DNA of 64,000 nucleotides from Trichostrongylus colubriformis (GCA_963978905.1 OZ022259.1:31659994-31723993); one strand, 5' to 3'. Counted from the first letter of the stretch, positions 23,007 to 34,698 are shown. Notes: generated by a model not told the origin, from the letters alone. A program made the numbers and translations.

Positions 23007-23532
23007 CGATCTTCATAAGGCGGTCATCGAATCGGCAGACTTCAGCGACGGCATCTCGGTACCTCTCGGAGACGATAACACCAACGCCATTGCGCGTGCG
23101 TGTGCTTCCGAAGTAGATGATCTTGAAGCCTTCGCCGATGTCACGCGACTTGCATCCGCTCCATCTTGTCTCCTGCACTGCACACACATCAATTCTTCGC
23201 CGCTTGAGAGCATCCGCAACCTCAGCGCCTCTTCCCGTCATGCTGCCGATGTTGAGCGTCGCGAAGCGGGTGTGGTGGGCTTGCTTGTTTAATCGACGCC
23301 GCCCTTGCGTCGACACCCCTAACTGATTTGACACGACAGCCGGGTCCCGCTGTCGAGCGTCGCTTCCCGGGAACGCCGTAGCTCTTCTCGAAACTCTTGG
23401 AGACATCGTCCATGTTGATGCAACATTTTGTCCATCAGCCGGCCTGTCGCCTGGGCCTGTCGCCGGAAATCGTGTGTTGTCCGTGTTCAGCTCGGCTCTT
23501 CCGGTGGGAAGAGCAGTTTCCAGTGGCACCAC
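22933..23532 (-). pseudogene. RTE-like endonuclease N-terminus
   Basis: Minus-strand frame with FATLNIGSMTGRG, DVCAVQETRW (the catalytic Glu block of apurinic-type nucleases) and a VGVIVSERYRDAV segment. It runs 24 bases from the element's 5' end to the frameshift near 22985-22998, after which the homologous reading (TFSAYAPQSG) is in the next frame. The domain cuts target DNA to prime reverse transcription. Confidence 0.85.
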
Positions 23533-23556
23533 GGGGAGGAACGGACATCGCCACCG

Positions 23557-23568
23557 AGCTGGTTACAT
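23557..23568 (+). repeat. Right target-site duplication of the RTE-like element
   Basis: AGCTGGTTACAT, identical to 20425-20436. Confidence 0.85.
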
Positions 23569-25747
23569 ATTTATACAAAAAATTAAAGTATGCACTACAC
23601 AATCGCCAACGGTATAAACAATCGCTGACCAAATAAAGGAACCGTCCAAAGAGAATTCCGTGCTCCTTCTTTCTATAGAAATCGCCGTACCAGATACAGA
23701 ACATGAAACGAAAAGAACATAGAACCTACCTTTGCTTCAGAGTATGGCTTTGGTATGATGAAGTAAACGTGTAATTCCATAAAATTTCTGGAAATTGTTC
23801 AGAGCAGAAATTGAAAAGCTGGAATATCAGCAAATTGTTGAATTGACATCAAGAAACCTTTGATCAGCGTTCAACGGGAAGAGCACGGTTCAAATTCTAG
23901 CGCAACTGTTGGTTTTTCCTCTTACTCTGCGTCCTCGATCATATGACGTCACCTCTTTGCTCCCAGTTCCCTCGTGTACGAGCCTCTCTGGACGCCACCT
24001 CTTCGGACGCTACATTGAGGAGCTATCTTCTTGAGGAGCTATCTCCATAGCCATAATTTTTCACGAGAAACTTTGATCGTGGTCCGTAGTGTGCAAATAC
24101 AACATAAATGAGTGGGTAACAGAACAACCAAATTTCCATGAACGACTCGTTCAAAATGTATATCATGTAAATGTGCGGCACACTAGATAGGAGGGTCAAG
24201 ACTACCGTCTAGGCTAATTTTTGAGATATGCGAATCCCCAAGTCGATCTTCACATGTTTCCTTCCGATATACTCAAGCTGTCTCTCCGAAAGCTCTCTAA
24301 AAGAAAGGACGTCAATGTATGGCCATAGTAGTGCTGATGCAATAATTATCAATTGATGACGTTTATAGAGATTCAAAAATGCACAAAAAAAGTGGTCGGT
24401 TATCGTGTCGAGCATTATTAGGGTTTTCAGAAATACGATCCCCCTCCTCGACCTATGCCTGACCCTGAGTACAGGGCACAACCTGGTGTCGAGGAAAATA
24501 GCCGGTTCAGTGCGACCCACACCCCACCCCTCCCCCCTCCAAAAGGGACCCAAGTACGACCCCCTCCTTATCCATCTACATAACCTCTACACGAGTAGTA
24601 ACTATTGCCGATTGTACAGTATTGAAATACATTATATTGCTGTGATTTTTGAGATGGTCACTCAATCACTCAAATTCAATCATATTTCTTTACATAACCG
24701 GGTCAGCTGACGAGCCGTTCTGCTTATCATCTGGCTTAGGACCGTTGCTGGCCTCAATTACGGTTTCTCCTATCTTCCCGTCAAGTACGACCACCCTGTC
24801 GAGGATTCCTCGACTACAGGTTTACACTACATACCTGGATAGGAAGTATCAGTATGGAATGGGGACAAATAAAGAGTTGTGATAAATTTGTAGAGGGCAA
24901 AACGGCCAGACCGTCAATGAAAATAAGGATACATTTGGCTGACGTATCTGGTAGGACCGACAAGAAGCGACTGCAAAGTAGTCTGCAACGAAGTGGTTGT
25001 GAGTTTATCGTATAAGGAGTCCCTCTGGAATGATGGCAGCAGTTGGAAAAAGTCGCTGTGCCTAACCTTGACCTGCTTATTAAGAAATTTGATTACCGTC
25101 ACGATTTTCACCTCAGCTAAGATATTTCTAGACCACGAAATTCATTAGAGTGGGAGGAAGGGGCGGTAAAGTATGCAGTTTTCCTTCCTCACTTTTCATG
25201 CGTAACTATGGCTTTTGTTCAGTTCTCCTTAGGCATCGTTCGCATTGTGCGATTCAGGCGATCAAGTGATTGCGCGATCGCGCGATCGCCTGATAGATAT
25301 TACCTTACGCAATTTATGCTGCCCAGTCGCCTAGTCGCTCAATCGCCTAAAAAGCATGTAAGATCGCCAACTCTAAGCATTACGTTAGTCCGCATTCATT
25401 ATCCTGTTGATTACCCTCGTACTTCGCTACAAACGAACATCTGCGACGCTCAAATCACCCCAGGCAGCTACAGCAACTCGCTCCGGAGCCGCCGCCTGCG
25501 CGACGTCGCAGTGCGAAATCCTGACCTAACGATACACACCACGGGAAATCCATCATTTCGCGCACAACCCGGTATTCCTTGTCTGCAACCTTCGAACATG
25601 TTTCACAATCGGATATTTTTTTCCCTTGGAGGGCTTGTGTTCCTAATCTTGCGCTTTATGAACGCTATCCTTATGTAATGGGGAAACGGTCAATGCTGAC
25701 TTTTTGCTAAGCATCTACTTTCTGCACATAGGTGACAGACATTAACC
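23569..25747. other. Intergenic; one MITE fragment, no recognised gene
   Basis: No convincing exon. At about 24061-24152 a diverged right half of the GTCCACGG MITE family can be read (CAAATACAACATAAATGAG, GGGTAACAGAACAA, ATGAACGACTCGTT). A GATCGC-rich palindromic tract lies at 25258-25300. Confidence 0.4.
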
Positions 25748-25752
25748 GATAT

Positions 25753-26458
25753 GGCAGCGTTCATAGTTTTGGAATTTGCGTTTTTGCGTTTTTGTGGAAA
25801 GAAGAGTAGATACGTATCGATTTGCGTTTTTGCGTTTCTGTAGAAATGCGGATAAAGCATTAGATACGTATCGATTTCCATGCCACGAAGAGACGAGAGG
25901 ATTAGAGAAAGGAGAGTGTGGAACTTGCGTTTTTGCGTTTTTGTGGAAATGGTGTTCCGAACAGCGTGCAGGGAGTTCATGTCAGCAGTGCTGCGGAGAG
26001 TGCTGTCACTTCTCACAAAATTATGTCTATATCCCTGCACGAAAATGGCAGTTTTTCTTCAAAGTCGACTAAAACCATTTATCAAATGTATATAAGCTCT
26101 TATCCTTATATCCTTATTTATATAAGCTCTTCCCGAACTCAAGAAAATGAGAACAAATAGCTCATCATCATCCGTTCAACCGCTCGCAAATGATGAGCTG
26201 CGTGGAATGACACGCACCGCGCACGTGGCTTCCACGCTTTCCACAATTCCACATTTCCACAAAAACGCAAAAACGCAAAAACGCAAATTCCGCATTTCCA
26301 CAAAAACGCAAAAACGCAAATTCCACAAATCGATACGTATCTACTCTACTTTCCACAAAAACGCAGAAACGCAGTTTTCCTAATCGATATGTATCTACTC
26401 TATTTCCACAAAAACGCAAAAACGCAAAAACGCAAATTCCAAAACTATGAACGCTGCC
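25753..26458. mobile_element. Foldback element with sub-repeated arms
   Basis: A 706-bp inverted-repeat element beginning GGCAGCGTTCATAGTTTTGG and ending with the complement, CCAAAACTATGAACGCTGCC. The arms contain several copies of TTTGCGTTTTTGCGTTTTTG and of GTAGATACGTATCGATTT at about 55-75-bp intervals. There is no transposase. The ends may extend a few bases (CGATA on both sides). No clear target duplication was seen. Confidence 0.8.
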
Positions 26459-27137
26459 TATCGAAGATATCATCGATGAGGAAGTGCACCATTTTTGAGA
26501 GACCCAGTTGATTTAGCGGTCGATACCTTCTCTTACAATGATTAGACGATCAATGTCCAGGAAGACATGGGTAATCCTTTAATCACTTAACCCTTCGGCT
26601 GAAGTGGTCACTGCTCTAAAAAACGGGTGCATGCTGCAAGACCTGGACTTCGTCCCTGCCTTTTCTGCCATGGATGTAATTTTTGAAAAAAAAAATCTTA
26701 AATGTTGAAAGGACTTTCACAGGATTGTGCGCACATACTTCATCCTTGAGCAAAAGGCTCTGGAGTCCGTGAACCGATCTTGATCAACAATATCTTCAAA
26801 ATTAAGGCACACACTGCCTCTCTGAACACGTAATTCACAGCAAGGCAACCACGTGTCGCTGCGGTAACTTCTTATGGATTCAAATGCGATTTTATTCGGA
26901 TTTCTACGCCAATTATAATCGGATCGTACTTTCTCTCACCGCCTGAGGAGCTTACAACTCTGTTATATATAGCAGTAGAAGGGAAGATGCACATAAAAGA
27001 GCTAGAGGCGCCGTATCAGTTGGGTCCTCAGAAAACTGCATCAGAGACAAGGCACAGGACATAGTCATCCTTCCAGACTCAAATGATACGTGCACGTCGG
27101 ACGCCTCATGCGCATTGTTAATGAGTTTATCCTAAAG

Positions 27138-27596
27138 TCACCCGCGTAGATGTGTGATTTGTGTTACCACCTCTTCTACGATGCCCTTCACTTCTTCATA
27201 CACGTTCACCACAATGTTGAGGGAGTGACCCAACTCCGTTTTAGTCTTCGTTTCCGTATTCAGTACGATTAAAAATACGGCGGTAAGACGATGGAATCGA
27301 AAGCCTGTCTCATGCAGAGCTTCATAAGTAGAAGTGGATGGCGTCATTGCTCGCGTTGCTCATTTTACGTCAATCTTTCATCACCTTGGATCATATCTCC
27401 GATCACAAAAGCGTGTGACCCCGTTATCGCTAATTTCGTGATATCACTTCCGAAAATCCTATCGAGCAGTCTTCCATATCGCTTCAAAAAAACTGCATGT
27501 TTTTCAAAGTGTGTACAAAGGTCGGTTATTTGTAAATCATCTGTTTCCCTTATTCTATGGAATGATTCAAAAAATGGTACGTTAAGGCCGATTCTT
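27138..27596 (-). CDS. Hypothetical protein, partial, two exons (outer left arm)
   Basis: A putative minus-strand gene of unknown family. Exon one runs from about 27596 down to 27385 and encodes VPFFESFHRIRETDDL, then CTHFEKHAVFLKRYG and DITKLAITGSHAFVIGDM. A GTGATG donor and a TATGAAG acceptor then join in frame to exon two, 27319 down to 27138, with ALHETGFRFHRLTAV, VYEEVKGIVEEVV and a stop after THLRG. The combined frame is open for about 130 residues, with the 5' end unresolved. The matching copy in the right arm keeps the same C-terminus but has stops and frameshifts. The acceptor is weak and no family is recognised, so this is tentative. Confidence 0.4.
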
Positions 27597-29936
27597 CACT
27601 GTGAATATTTTTTCAGCTCGGCTATGACAGTAGCGGCTGAATGAATCGAACCGAATTACCGGCGGCGGTCTTCGTTCATTCATGAACGAGGGTTGAAGAA
27701 GTCGAGGTGAAGCTGGAGCAGAAATAGTAGAATGCCGAACGCAAAATAATCTTCGTATCGTTCGATAAAATGGGGAAGCAAAGCTTGGCAGCTTGCCAGG
27801 CTTCGAGACATCTCCGACAACACGCGAAGCGACGCCGTGCGCGTCGTGTCCACCTTAGACCAAAGTTAAAATCAGCGTTTATACACTTCCATTTTTCCTC
27901 TTTGCAGATGCATTTCCTTTCTGCTTCTCAAAGGCCAGCATTTGGTTAATGGATATGTTACTTCTACACATAATAATCGTTAGCAGTTTTTCTTCCACGT
28001 CCTTCACAACTCTCTAGCACCTCCCTCGCACCCAGGCGTACTGGGTGGTCTTGCTTAATCAACTGCTATACCTGTTGACTTCTCGGCAAGACATACGAGA
28101 ATGAAGTAGCGGTGACGAAGTGGATTCAATCAAATAAGCGCATTGAAGTCCAGAATATTGATCGATTGATAACCAAAGGAAAACCCAAAAAGAACATAGA
28201 TACTCAACCATCCCCACTATATGAATATTATATAAAACGCTTCGTCTGTCTGTCTGTACGTCCGTCCATCCGTCTCTCCGTTTGTCACGAAATTAGGTAC
28301 TATATGAAAACGACCTGTGGAGTTGGAACAAGTGTGGTATGGGATAAGAAGTAAACATCACACATGAACCAAGTTGAGCTCCAATAGGCGGAGCGTGCAA
28401 TGGGACAATCCGTTTTCAGCCCAAAAATTGTTAATTGGGCTTGAATGAACTCCAAACATGGGGAGTAGGCCGCGGTCTGGTGAGCGCTTGAGGCCCGATC
28501 TACCTTAGTGGCAGTGGAATGAACCTTTCCCGCTACCTATTCCTGTACGCAAAGATCACTGCTTAGAAGTCAAGGCGCGTGACTTAGTGGCCAAAATATC
28601 GGTAAAATTGATGAGGAATGGTGTCGCAGGCTACTATAGCCGGCTGTAGTCTAAGGCACATTCCGTGGATAGTGCCTATTTCCTCGGACGAAAAGATCTC
28701 CTATAGAAGGTTCTATATCATTCGAAAGAGATTTACCTCCTTCACATAAGAGCGGTATCCTGAGAAATACAGTCAACTAATCGTGCGAAAGGAGAAGTCA
28801 CGATTGCAAGACCCGTAGCAGTTCATAAGAAAACTGAAGCACCATTGAGCTGGCCACTTACTCAGAAGGAAAGACGATCAATGGAGCAAGTGAGTAGCTG
28901 AATGGTTCCTTTGATACAACACAAGGCCAGTGGAAGACCGTGGAGAAAGTAGGACGACACTTTCAACATCATCAAGCGAATGCGGTCTGCCAGGATGGAT
29001 GCAAGTTGCAAGACGAGCGGAATTGGGAAGTTGCGGTCAACCCTAGGACAACCTTTGATACAACACAAAGCCGAAGGATTACCAAATGCATCAAATGTGT
29101 GTTAAATTGCTGTTAGAAGAGTTTTTCATTTTAATTCCATTTTTTCATTCTCAGCCCTTGTAAATTTGCTTCTCATTTGACTTGCTGCAGCTGGTTGACT
29201 TTTTGCTTTGATACCCGAAAGAACCCACAGCTTTGAAGTGCGTATCTATACAGAAGCACATTGACCCATCTGAATGTGCCTTCACATATTTTGCTCTAGT
29301 GTTATTTTCGTCTCATTAAATAAGTTAATCTATAGGTTCGCTTACGAATCCTTCCAATAGGTTGAACGCTTGTACTGCAATTCTTCTACTATGCTTTCTT
29401 TGATTTGTTTAATTACTCAAGTTCGAAGTAGACGATTGCCATTTGTACAAGCATGAAATCCGCGAGGCACGACAAGTAGACCCGCTGACCACGAAAGCTG
29501 TGTATGGTGTATCAGCCGGGAATATGTTGTGTAATTTGTGGGATGCGTCATCTTTTGCCCTTCTCGCATAGAACTTTACATGTGATCTGTAGAAGAAATT
29601 GAATTATTTATCAGAATAATGAGAAACTCATTTTCCTTAGACCGATTCTCTTGAGGATTCAGATGGAAAGTAAAAATGCCCTAGTAAAAGAGGTTTTTGC
29701 TGGACACGCCCCAAACAACGGGCTTGCAAAGATTTGATCCACCATGTCTCGTCAAGAAAGTTTTCTTCGGCATATTGCTGTTACGGTGTAGCGATCTCAT
29801 TTACAGCGATGGTTTTAAGGGAACTTGCGCTCTGCCATCTGACCATGTATGTGCTCTTGTTAACAGAAGATTACGAAAACCTACAAACTTGTATTGCAAT
29901 TTACTTTTGTTTTCGACTTTGCTAATCAGGACACAT

Positions 29937-29942
29937 TTATTG
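29937..29942 (-). terminator. Poly(A) signal, left lysine-rich peptide gene
   Basis: AATAAA on the minus strand, 10 bases past the stop codon. It is the exact counterpart of 33077-33082. Confidence 0.65.
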
Positions 29943-29952
29943 AGAAGGCATT

Positions 29953-30897
29953 TCAGCAATTTTTGCAAGACTTCTTCTTAGTGTGCTTTGCTTTAGCGCC
30001 TTTGGTGCCTTTAGCTTTGGTGTCCTTGGCGTGATGCTTTGATGGAGCAGCTTTTTTGGAACCGACGGCCTTTGTGTCCTGTCAACATAAAACAGTTAAG
30101 TCGGATATTGTTATAATTGTGAATCCGCTGACGAATAGTGTCCCAGGCTACTACAGCCGGCTGCACTGCTTGTGCAAACTTGCTTCCGAGGGACAAATAT
30201 AAGTCACTTGATTCTTCAATGAATGAGACATTGCTGTTCTAGTCCAACGCACAAGGGTGTGAGGCAAGCCTTAACGGTGCTATTGCCGTGATGGGTGGGA
30301 GGCATCTTATGGAAAGCTGCACAACTAAGCACTTCTGTGAGATTTCAAAAGAGTCCATCTGCACACTCGAGCGTATATGTTGGCCAAAGCCTTGATGGAA
30401 AGGAAAAGGGGAAAGCTCTCTTCAGTGGGATGCTCAGTCATTGCGATAGCACCATTTCTGCATTGGGAAGTGAGGTTTGTGGCGTACGCTCACCAAAAAG
30501 TTGCCACCCACGGGGTAATTTATGAAAATTACACCGGTTTTTTGGGCGCAACAAACAACACGGGTTCACTGACAAAAAGCTATGTGTGGGCTACATCGAA
30601 GGGGATTGGACATTGCTGAAAGTTAAAGGGCAATATCAGTTCTACAGGGTTACACATTATAGTTGGCATTTACGGTACGTTATCAGTATAGTAGAAATGC
30701 CACAGCGCGTCTATATTCAATTTTCAATGAGTCGCACATTTCTTCTCTTCCAACATGGGTGATTACATCGTTAGTTGGGTGACTGAGAACTTTCAAAATA
30801 AATAGTTGAAATGCCGTACCTTCTTAGCAGCCTTAGCAGCTTCACTGAAGGTTAAGCACAGAAGTGCCAGAAGAAATATGACCTTCGACCAATGCAT
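29953..30897 (-). CDS. Small secreted lysine-rich peptide, copy B (left arm)
   Basis: A two-exon minus-strand gene: exon one 30897 down to 30820, exon two 30078 down to 29953, with a GTACGG donor and a TTGACAG acceptor. The 67-residue product begins MHWSKVIFLLALLCLTFSEA, a clear signal peptide. The mature part is about 40% Lys/His (KKAAPSKHHAKDTKAKG and similar) and ends KKKSCKNC. It differs from copy A by one residue in the signal peptide (F for L). A CAG acceptor six bases before the ATG suggests a spliced leader or 5' UTR intron. The family is not recognised; it should be a highly basic secreted peptide. Confidence 0.82.
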
Positions 30898-31149
30898 AGC
30901 CCCTGAAATCCGTGTATTTTTTTTTCAACGACTGCTTAAGAGGAGAACAGTCACAGTACTGGAGATAAAAACGGAACCAGATAGTAAAGATAATTTGGTA
31001 GTAGTTGAGGCTTTCTATCACTAAAGCGACGCGGGACTGACGTGTGCGAGTTAGAGGCGCGGTCTGTGATTGGGTCCTGAAGCGGTTACCTAGCCTGAAA
31101 TGTGGACAAAGCAATTGCTTCAGTGTCCGAATACACACGTGTGGCACTA

Positions 31150-31349
31150 NNNNNNNNNNNNNNNNNNNNNNNNNNNNNNNNNNNNNNNNNNNNNNNNNNN
31201 NNNNNNNNNNNNNNNNNNNNNNNNNNNNNNNNNNNNNNNNNNNNNNNNNNNNNNNNNNNNNNNNNNNNNNNNNNNNNNNNNNNNNNNNNNNNNNNNNNNN
31301 NNNNNNNNNNNNNNNNNNNNNNNNNNNNNNNNNNNNNNNNNNNNNNNNN
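31150..31349. other. Assembly gap (200 N) inside the inverted duplication
   Basis: The bases on both sides match the right arm in inverted order: 31149 pairs with 31869 and 31350 with 31642. The missing sequence should therefore be close to the reverse complement of 31643-31868, 226 bases. Confidence 0.9.
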
Positions 31350-31370
31350 TTGAAGAAAACAGACAAACGT

Positions 31371-31621
31371 GAAGAGCTGCACAGATTTCGGTTGAAAGGA
31401 GCAAGGCTTGCAACATGCTGTTATATGTGATTATGTTATGAGACGAATCAACTACTTTTCGGAAAACGGTGAAGCACATTTAGGTTAGTTCCTGGAGATC
31501 TTTATACAAACCGAAGCTGCTACAGCAGCAAAAGGGAGTACAGCTATAATGGCGGCATCCCCGAGAAATCTGAAGCGAAATGATTTGACTGACATCCAGC
31601 AGGTGTCTCACTGTAAGGGAG
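31371..31621. other. Spacer at the centre of the inverted duplication
   Basis: A unique 251-bp sequence between the two arms. The arms end at TTGAAGAAAACAGACAAACG (31350-31369) and its complement (31623-31642). No gene is seen. It lies between two divergently transcribed genes and could hold shared promoter elements. Confidence 0.7.
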
Positions 31622-32109
31622 ACGTTTGTCTGTTTTCTTCAATTCGCATCACATGTCCAGGTTGTAGCGCATTAGCAAGGCCAATTATATCAGAGGAACG
31701 TGTTGATAGAAGATCCTTAAGAACTATTAGCAATTCACGACAGACTACTAAATGATGCGATGGGAGGCCATATAAATAAGCGTGAAAACTAGTCGAACCA
31801 TCACCAACATCAATCTCACTTTTAAAGGGGTGTGTGCAGCGACCTGTGGCGCAATACATACGACCTGGCAGTGCCACACGTGTGTATTCGGACACTGAAG
31901 CAATTGCTTTGTCCACATTTCAGGCTAGGTAACCGCTTCAGGACCCAGTCACAGACCGCGCCTCTAACTCGCACACGTCAGTCCCGCGTCGCTTTAGTGA
32001 TAGAAAGCCTCAACTACTACCAAATTATCTTTACTATCTGGTTCCGTTTTATCTCCAGTACTGTGACTGTTGTCCTCTTAAGTAGTCATTAAAGAAAAAA
32101 ATACACGGA

Positions 32110-32115
32110 TTTCAG
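32110..32115 (+). promoter_or_regulatory. Candidate trans-splice or 5' UTR intron acceptor
   Basis: TTTCAG ends six bases before the ATG of peptide copy A. In nematodes such a site just upstream of the start often receives a spliced leader. The left arm has the same site in mirror position (30903-30908). Confidence 0.5.
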
Positions 32116-32120
32116 GGGCT

Positions 32121-33065
32121 ATGCATTGGTCGAAGGTCATACTTCTTCTGGCACTTCTGTGCTTAACCTTCAGCGAAGCTGCTAAGGCTGCTAAGAAGGT
32201 ACGGCATTTCAACTATTTATTTTGAAAGTTCTCAGTCACCCAACTAACGATGTAGTCACCCATGTTGGAAGAGAAGAAATGTGCGACTCATTGAAAATTG
32301 AATATAGACGAGCTGTGGCATTTCTACTATACTGATAACGTACCGTAAATGCCAACTATCATGTGTAACCCTGTAGAACTGATACTGCCCTTCAACTTTC
32401 AGCAATGTCCAATCCCCTTCGATGTAGCCCACACATAGCTTTTTGTCAGTGAACCCGTGTTGTTTGTTGCGCCCAAAAAACCGGTGTAATTTTCATAAAT
32501 TATCCCGTGGGTAGCGACTTTTTGGTGAGCGTACGCCACAAACCTCACTTCCCAATGCAGAGATGGTGCTATCGCAATGACTGAGCATCCCACTGAAGAG
32601 AGCTTTCCCCTCTTCCTTTCCATCAAGGCTTTGGCCAAAATATACGCTCGAGTGTGCAGATGGACTCTTTTGAAATCTCACAGAAGTGCTTAGTTGTGCA
32701 GCTTTCCATAAGATGCCTCCCACCCATCACGGCAATAGCACCGTTAAGGCTTGCCTCACACTCTTGTGCGTTGGACTAGAACAGCAATGTCTCATTCATT
32801 GAAGAATCAAGTGACTTATATTTGTCCCTCGGAAGCAAGTTTGCACAAGCAGTGCAGCCGGCTGTAGTAGCCTGGGACATTATTCGTCAGCGGATTCACA
32901 ATTATAACAATATCCGACTTAACTGTTTTATGTTGACAGGACACAAAGGCCGTCGGTTCCAAAAAAGCTGCTCCATCAAAGCATCACGCCAAGGACACCA
33001 AAGCTAAAGGCACCAAAGGCGCTAAAGCAAAGCACACTAAGAAGAAGTCTTGCAAAAATTGCTGA
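32121..33065 (+). CDS. Small secreted lysine-rich peptide, copy A (right arm)
   Basis: Exons 32121-32198 and 32940-33065 with a 741-base intron, the same length as in copy B. The 67-residue product has signal peptide MHWSKVILLLALLCLTFSEA and probably starts at AKAAKK after cleavage. The mature peptide is strongly basic (KKAAPSKHHAKDTK, KGTKGAKAKHTKKK) and has only two Cys, in the terminal CKNC. The stop is followed by AATAAA at 33077. The two copies point away from each other with about 1.2 kb between start codons. The role is unknown. A secreted polycation could bind membranes, nucleic acids or acidic glycans, but that is only inference. Confidence 0.83.
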
Positions 33066-33076
33066 AATGCCTTCTC

Positions 33077-33082
33077 AATAAA
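33077..33082 (+). terminator. Poly(A) signal, lysine-rich peptide copy A
   Basis: AATAAA 11 bases after the stop codon. Confidence 0.7.
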
Positions 33083-34698
33083 TGTGTCCTGATTAGCAAA
33101 GTCGAAAACAAAAAGAAAATTGCAATACAAGTTTGTAGGTTTTCGTAATCTTCTGTTAACAAAAGCAAATACATGGTCAGATGGCAGAGCGCAAGTTCCC
33201 TTAAAACCATCGCTGTAAATGAGATCGCTACACCGTAACAGCAATATGCCGAAGAAAACTTTCTTGACGAGACATGGTGGATCAAATCTTTGCAAGCCCG
33301 TTGTTTGGGGCGTGTCCAGCAAAAACCTCTTTTATTAGGGCATTTTTACTTTCCATCTGAATCCTCAAGAGAATCGGTCTAGGGAAAATGAGTTTCTCAT
33401 TATTCTGATAAATAATTCAATTTCTTCTACAGATCACATGTAAAGTTCTATGCGAGAAGGGCAAAAGATGACGCATCCCACAAATTACACAACATGTTCC
33501 CGGCTGATACACCATACACAGCTTTCGTGGTCAGCGGGACTACTTGTCGTGCCTCGCGGATTTCATGCTTGTACAAATGGGCAATCGTCTACTTCGAACT
33601 TGAGTAATTAAACAAATTAAAGAAAGCATAGTAGAAGAATTGCAGTACAAGCGTTCAAGCTATTGGAAGGATTCATAAGCGAACCTGTAGATTAACTTAT
33701 TTAATGAGACGAAAATAACACTAGAGCAAAATATGTGAAGGCACATTCAGATGGGTCAGTGTGCTTCTGTATAGATACGCACTTCAAAGCTGTGGGTTCT
33801 TTCGGGTATCAAAGCAAAAAGTCAGCCAGCTGCAGCAAGTCAAATGAGAAGCAAATTTACAAGGCCTGAGAATGAAAAAATGGAATTAAAATGAAAAACT
33901 CTTCTAACAGCAATTTAACACACATTTGATGCATTTGGTAATCCTTCGGCTTTGTGTTGTATCAAAGGTTGTCCTAGGGTTGACCGCAACTTCCCAATTC
34001 CGCTCGTCTTGCAACTTGCATCCATCCTGGCAGACCGCATTCGCTTGATGATGTTGAAAGTGTCGTCCTACTTTCTCCACGGTCTTCCACTGGCCTTGTG
34101 TTGTATCAAAGGAACCATTCAGCTACTCACTTGCTCCATTGATCGTCTTTCCTTCTGAGTAAGTGGCCAGCTCAATGGTGCTTCAGTTTCCTTATGAACT
34201 GCTACGGGTCTTGCAATCGTGACTTCTCCTTTCGCACGATTTGTTGACTGTATTTCTCAGGATACCGCAAACTTGCCAGGCCACTCTTATGTAGAAGAGA
34301 TAAAACTCTTTCGAATCACTCTTATGTAGAAGAAATAAAGCTCTTTCGAATGATATCACCATTCGATCGCATGGGCTCACGGTGTGCGGTCGGTTATCTG
34401 TTTCGTCCTGGCTATTGATCCCTGTCGTCGTCTCTCTATTCAGGTCGTTCTGTATCGCCCTATCTACATTGGTATTCTTCTATAACTGTTCTAAAATTCC
34501 ACTGTGCAAGCACCCTTGTGGCGAGGGTCGTATTCTTGGATTCGGAAGCCACCTAAACCGGTCAGTTTATTCGTGGACAAGTTATTTGTGCAGTATTCTT
34601 CGTGTGCGACTAGCATACTATTGATTTCCGGTGTCAAGGACCCTCTTGTTTGTAAATTTGCCACCTACAACGGTCCTGTATTTTGCCCTCGGTTAACA

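Larger units (their letters stand above)
20437..23556 (-). mobile_element. RTE-like non-LTR retrotransposon, near full length
   Basis: A 3,120-bp minus-strand element bounded by a 12-bp target duplication. It has an apurinic-type endonuclease, a reverse transcriptase and a basic C-terminal tail, and ends in a short GAA repeat as RTE elements often end in a simple repeat. Only one break is seen, a one-base shift near 22985-22998 in the endonuclease. The clade is assigned by motif style and size; a neighbouring clade is possible. Confidence 0.88.
26613..31370 (+). repeat. Left arm of a large inverted duplication
   Basis: This arm is the reverse complement of three right-arm blocks (31622-34356, 38572-38814, 42643-44518). 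Near the centre, positions pair with a constant sum of 63018 (29953 with 33065, 30897 with 32121, 31149 with 31869), so there are no indels over about 1.2 kb. Towards the outer end mismatches and indels increase. The arm includes the assembly gap 31150-31349. Confidence 0.93.
31622..34356 (-). repeat. Right arm, inner block of the inverted duplication
   Basis: Reverse complement of about 28720-31370 of the left arm, with very few differences, including the whole lysine-rich peptide gene and its intron. It ends where the CR1-like LINE is inserted after GAATGATAT. Confidence 0.93.

Noticed and set aside
20289..23326. Many plus-strand open frames over 60-200 codons
   Set aside because: They are mirror images of the RTE-like coding sequence on the minus strand. 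They have no motifs of their own.
25225..25300. GCGATC-rich palindromic tract, with a similar one at about 54868-54920
   Set aside because: Short low-complexity self-complementary sequence without flanking duplication or gene context. Treated as simple repeat.
25753..26458. Regularly spaced short repeats that could suggest a CRISPR-like array
   Set aside because: The repeats sit in inverted arms, vary in spacing, and the host is eukaryotic. This is a foldback element.
28862..29068. 68-codon minus-strand frame, identical in the right arm at 33952-34158
   Set aside because: Identity is explained by the inverted duplication. The sequence contains a small internal repeat (a TTTGATACAACACAA tract twice) and no recognisable domain.
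29697..30619. Plus-strand frames at 29697-29981 and 30295-30619, mirrored at 32984-33322 and 32399-32723
   Set aside because: They recur in both arms only because the arms are nearly identical. They run antisense to, or inside the intron of, the lysine-rich peptide gene and show no family features.
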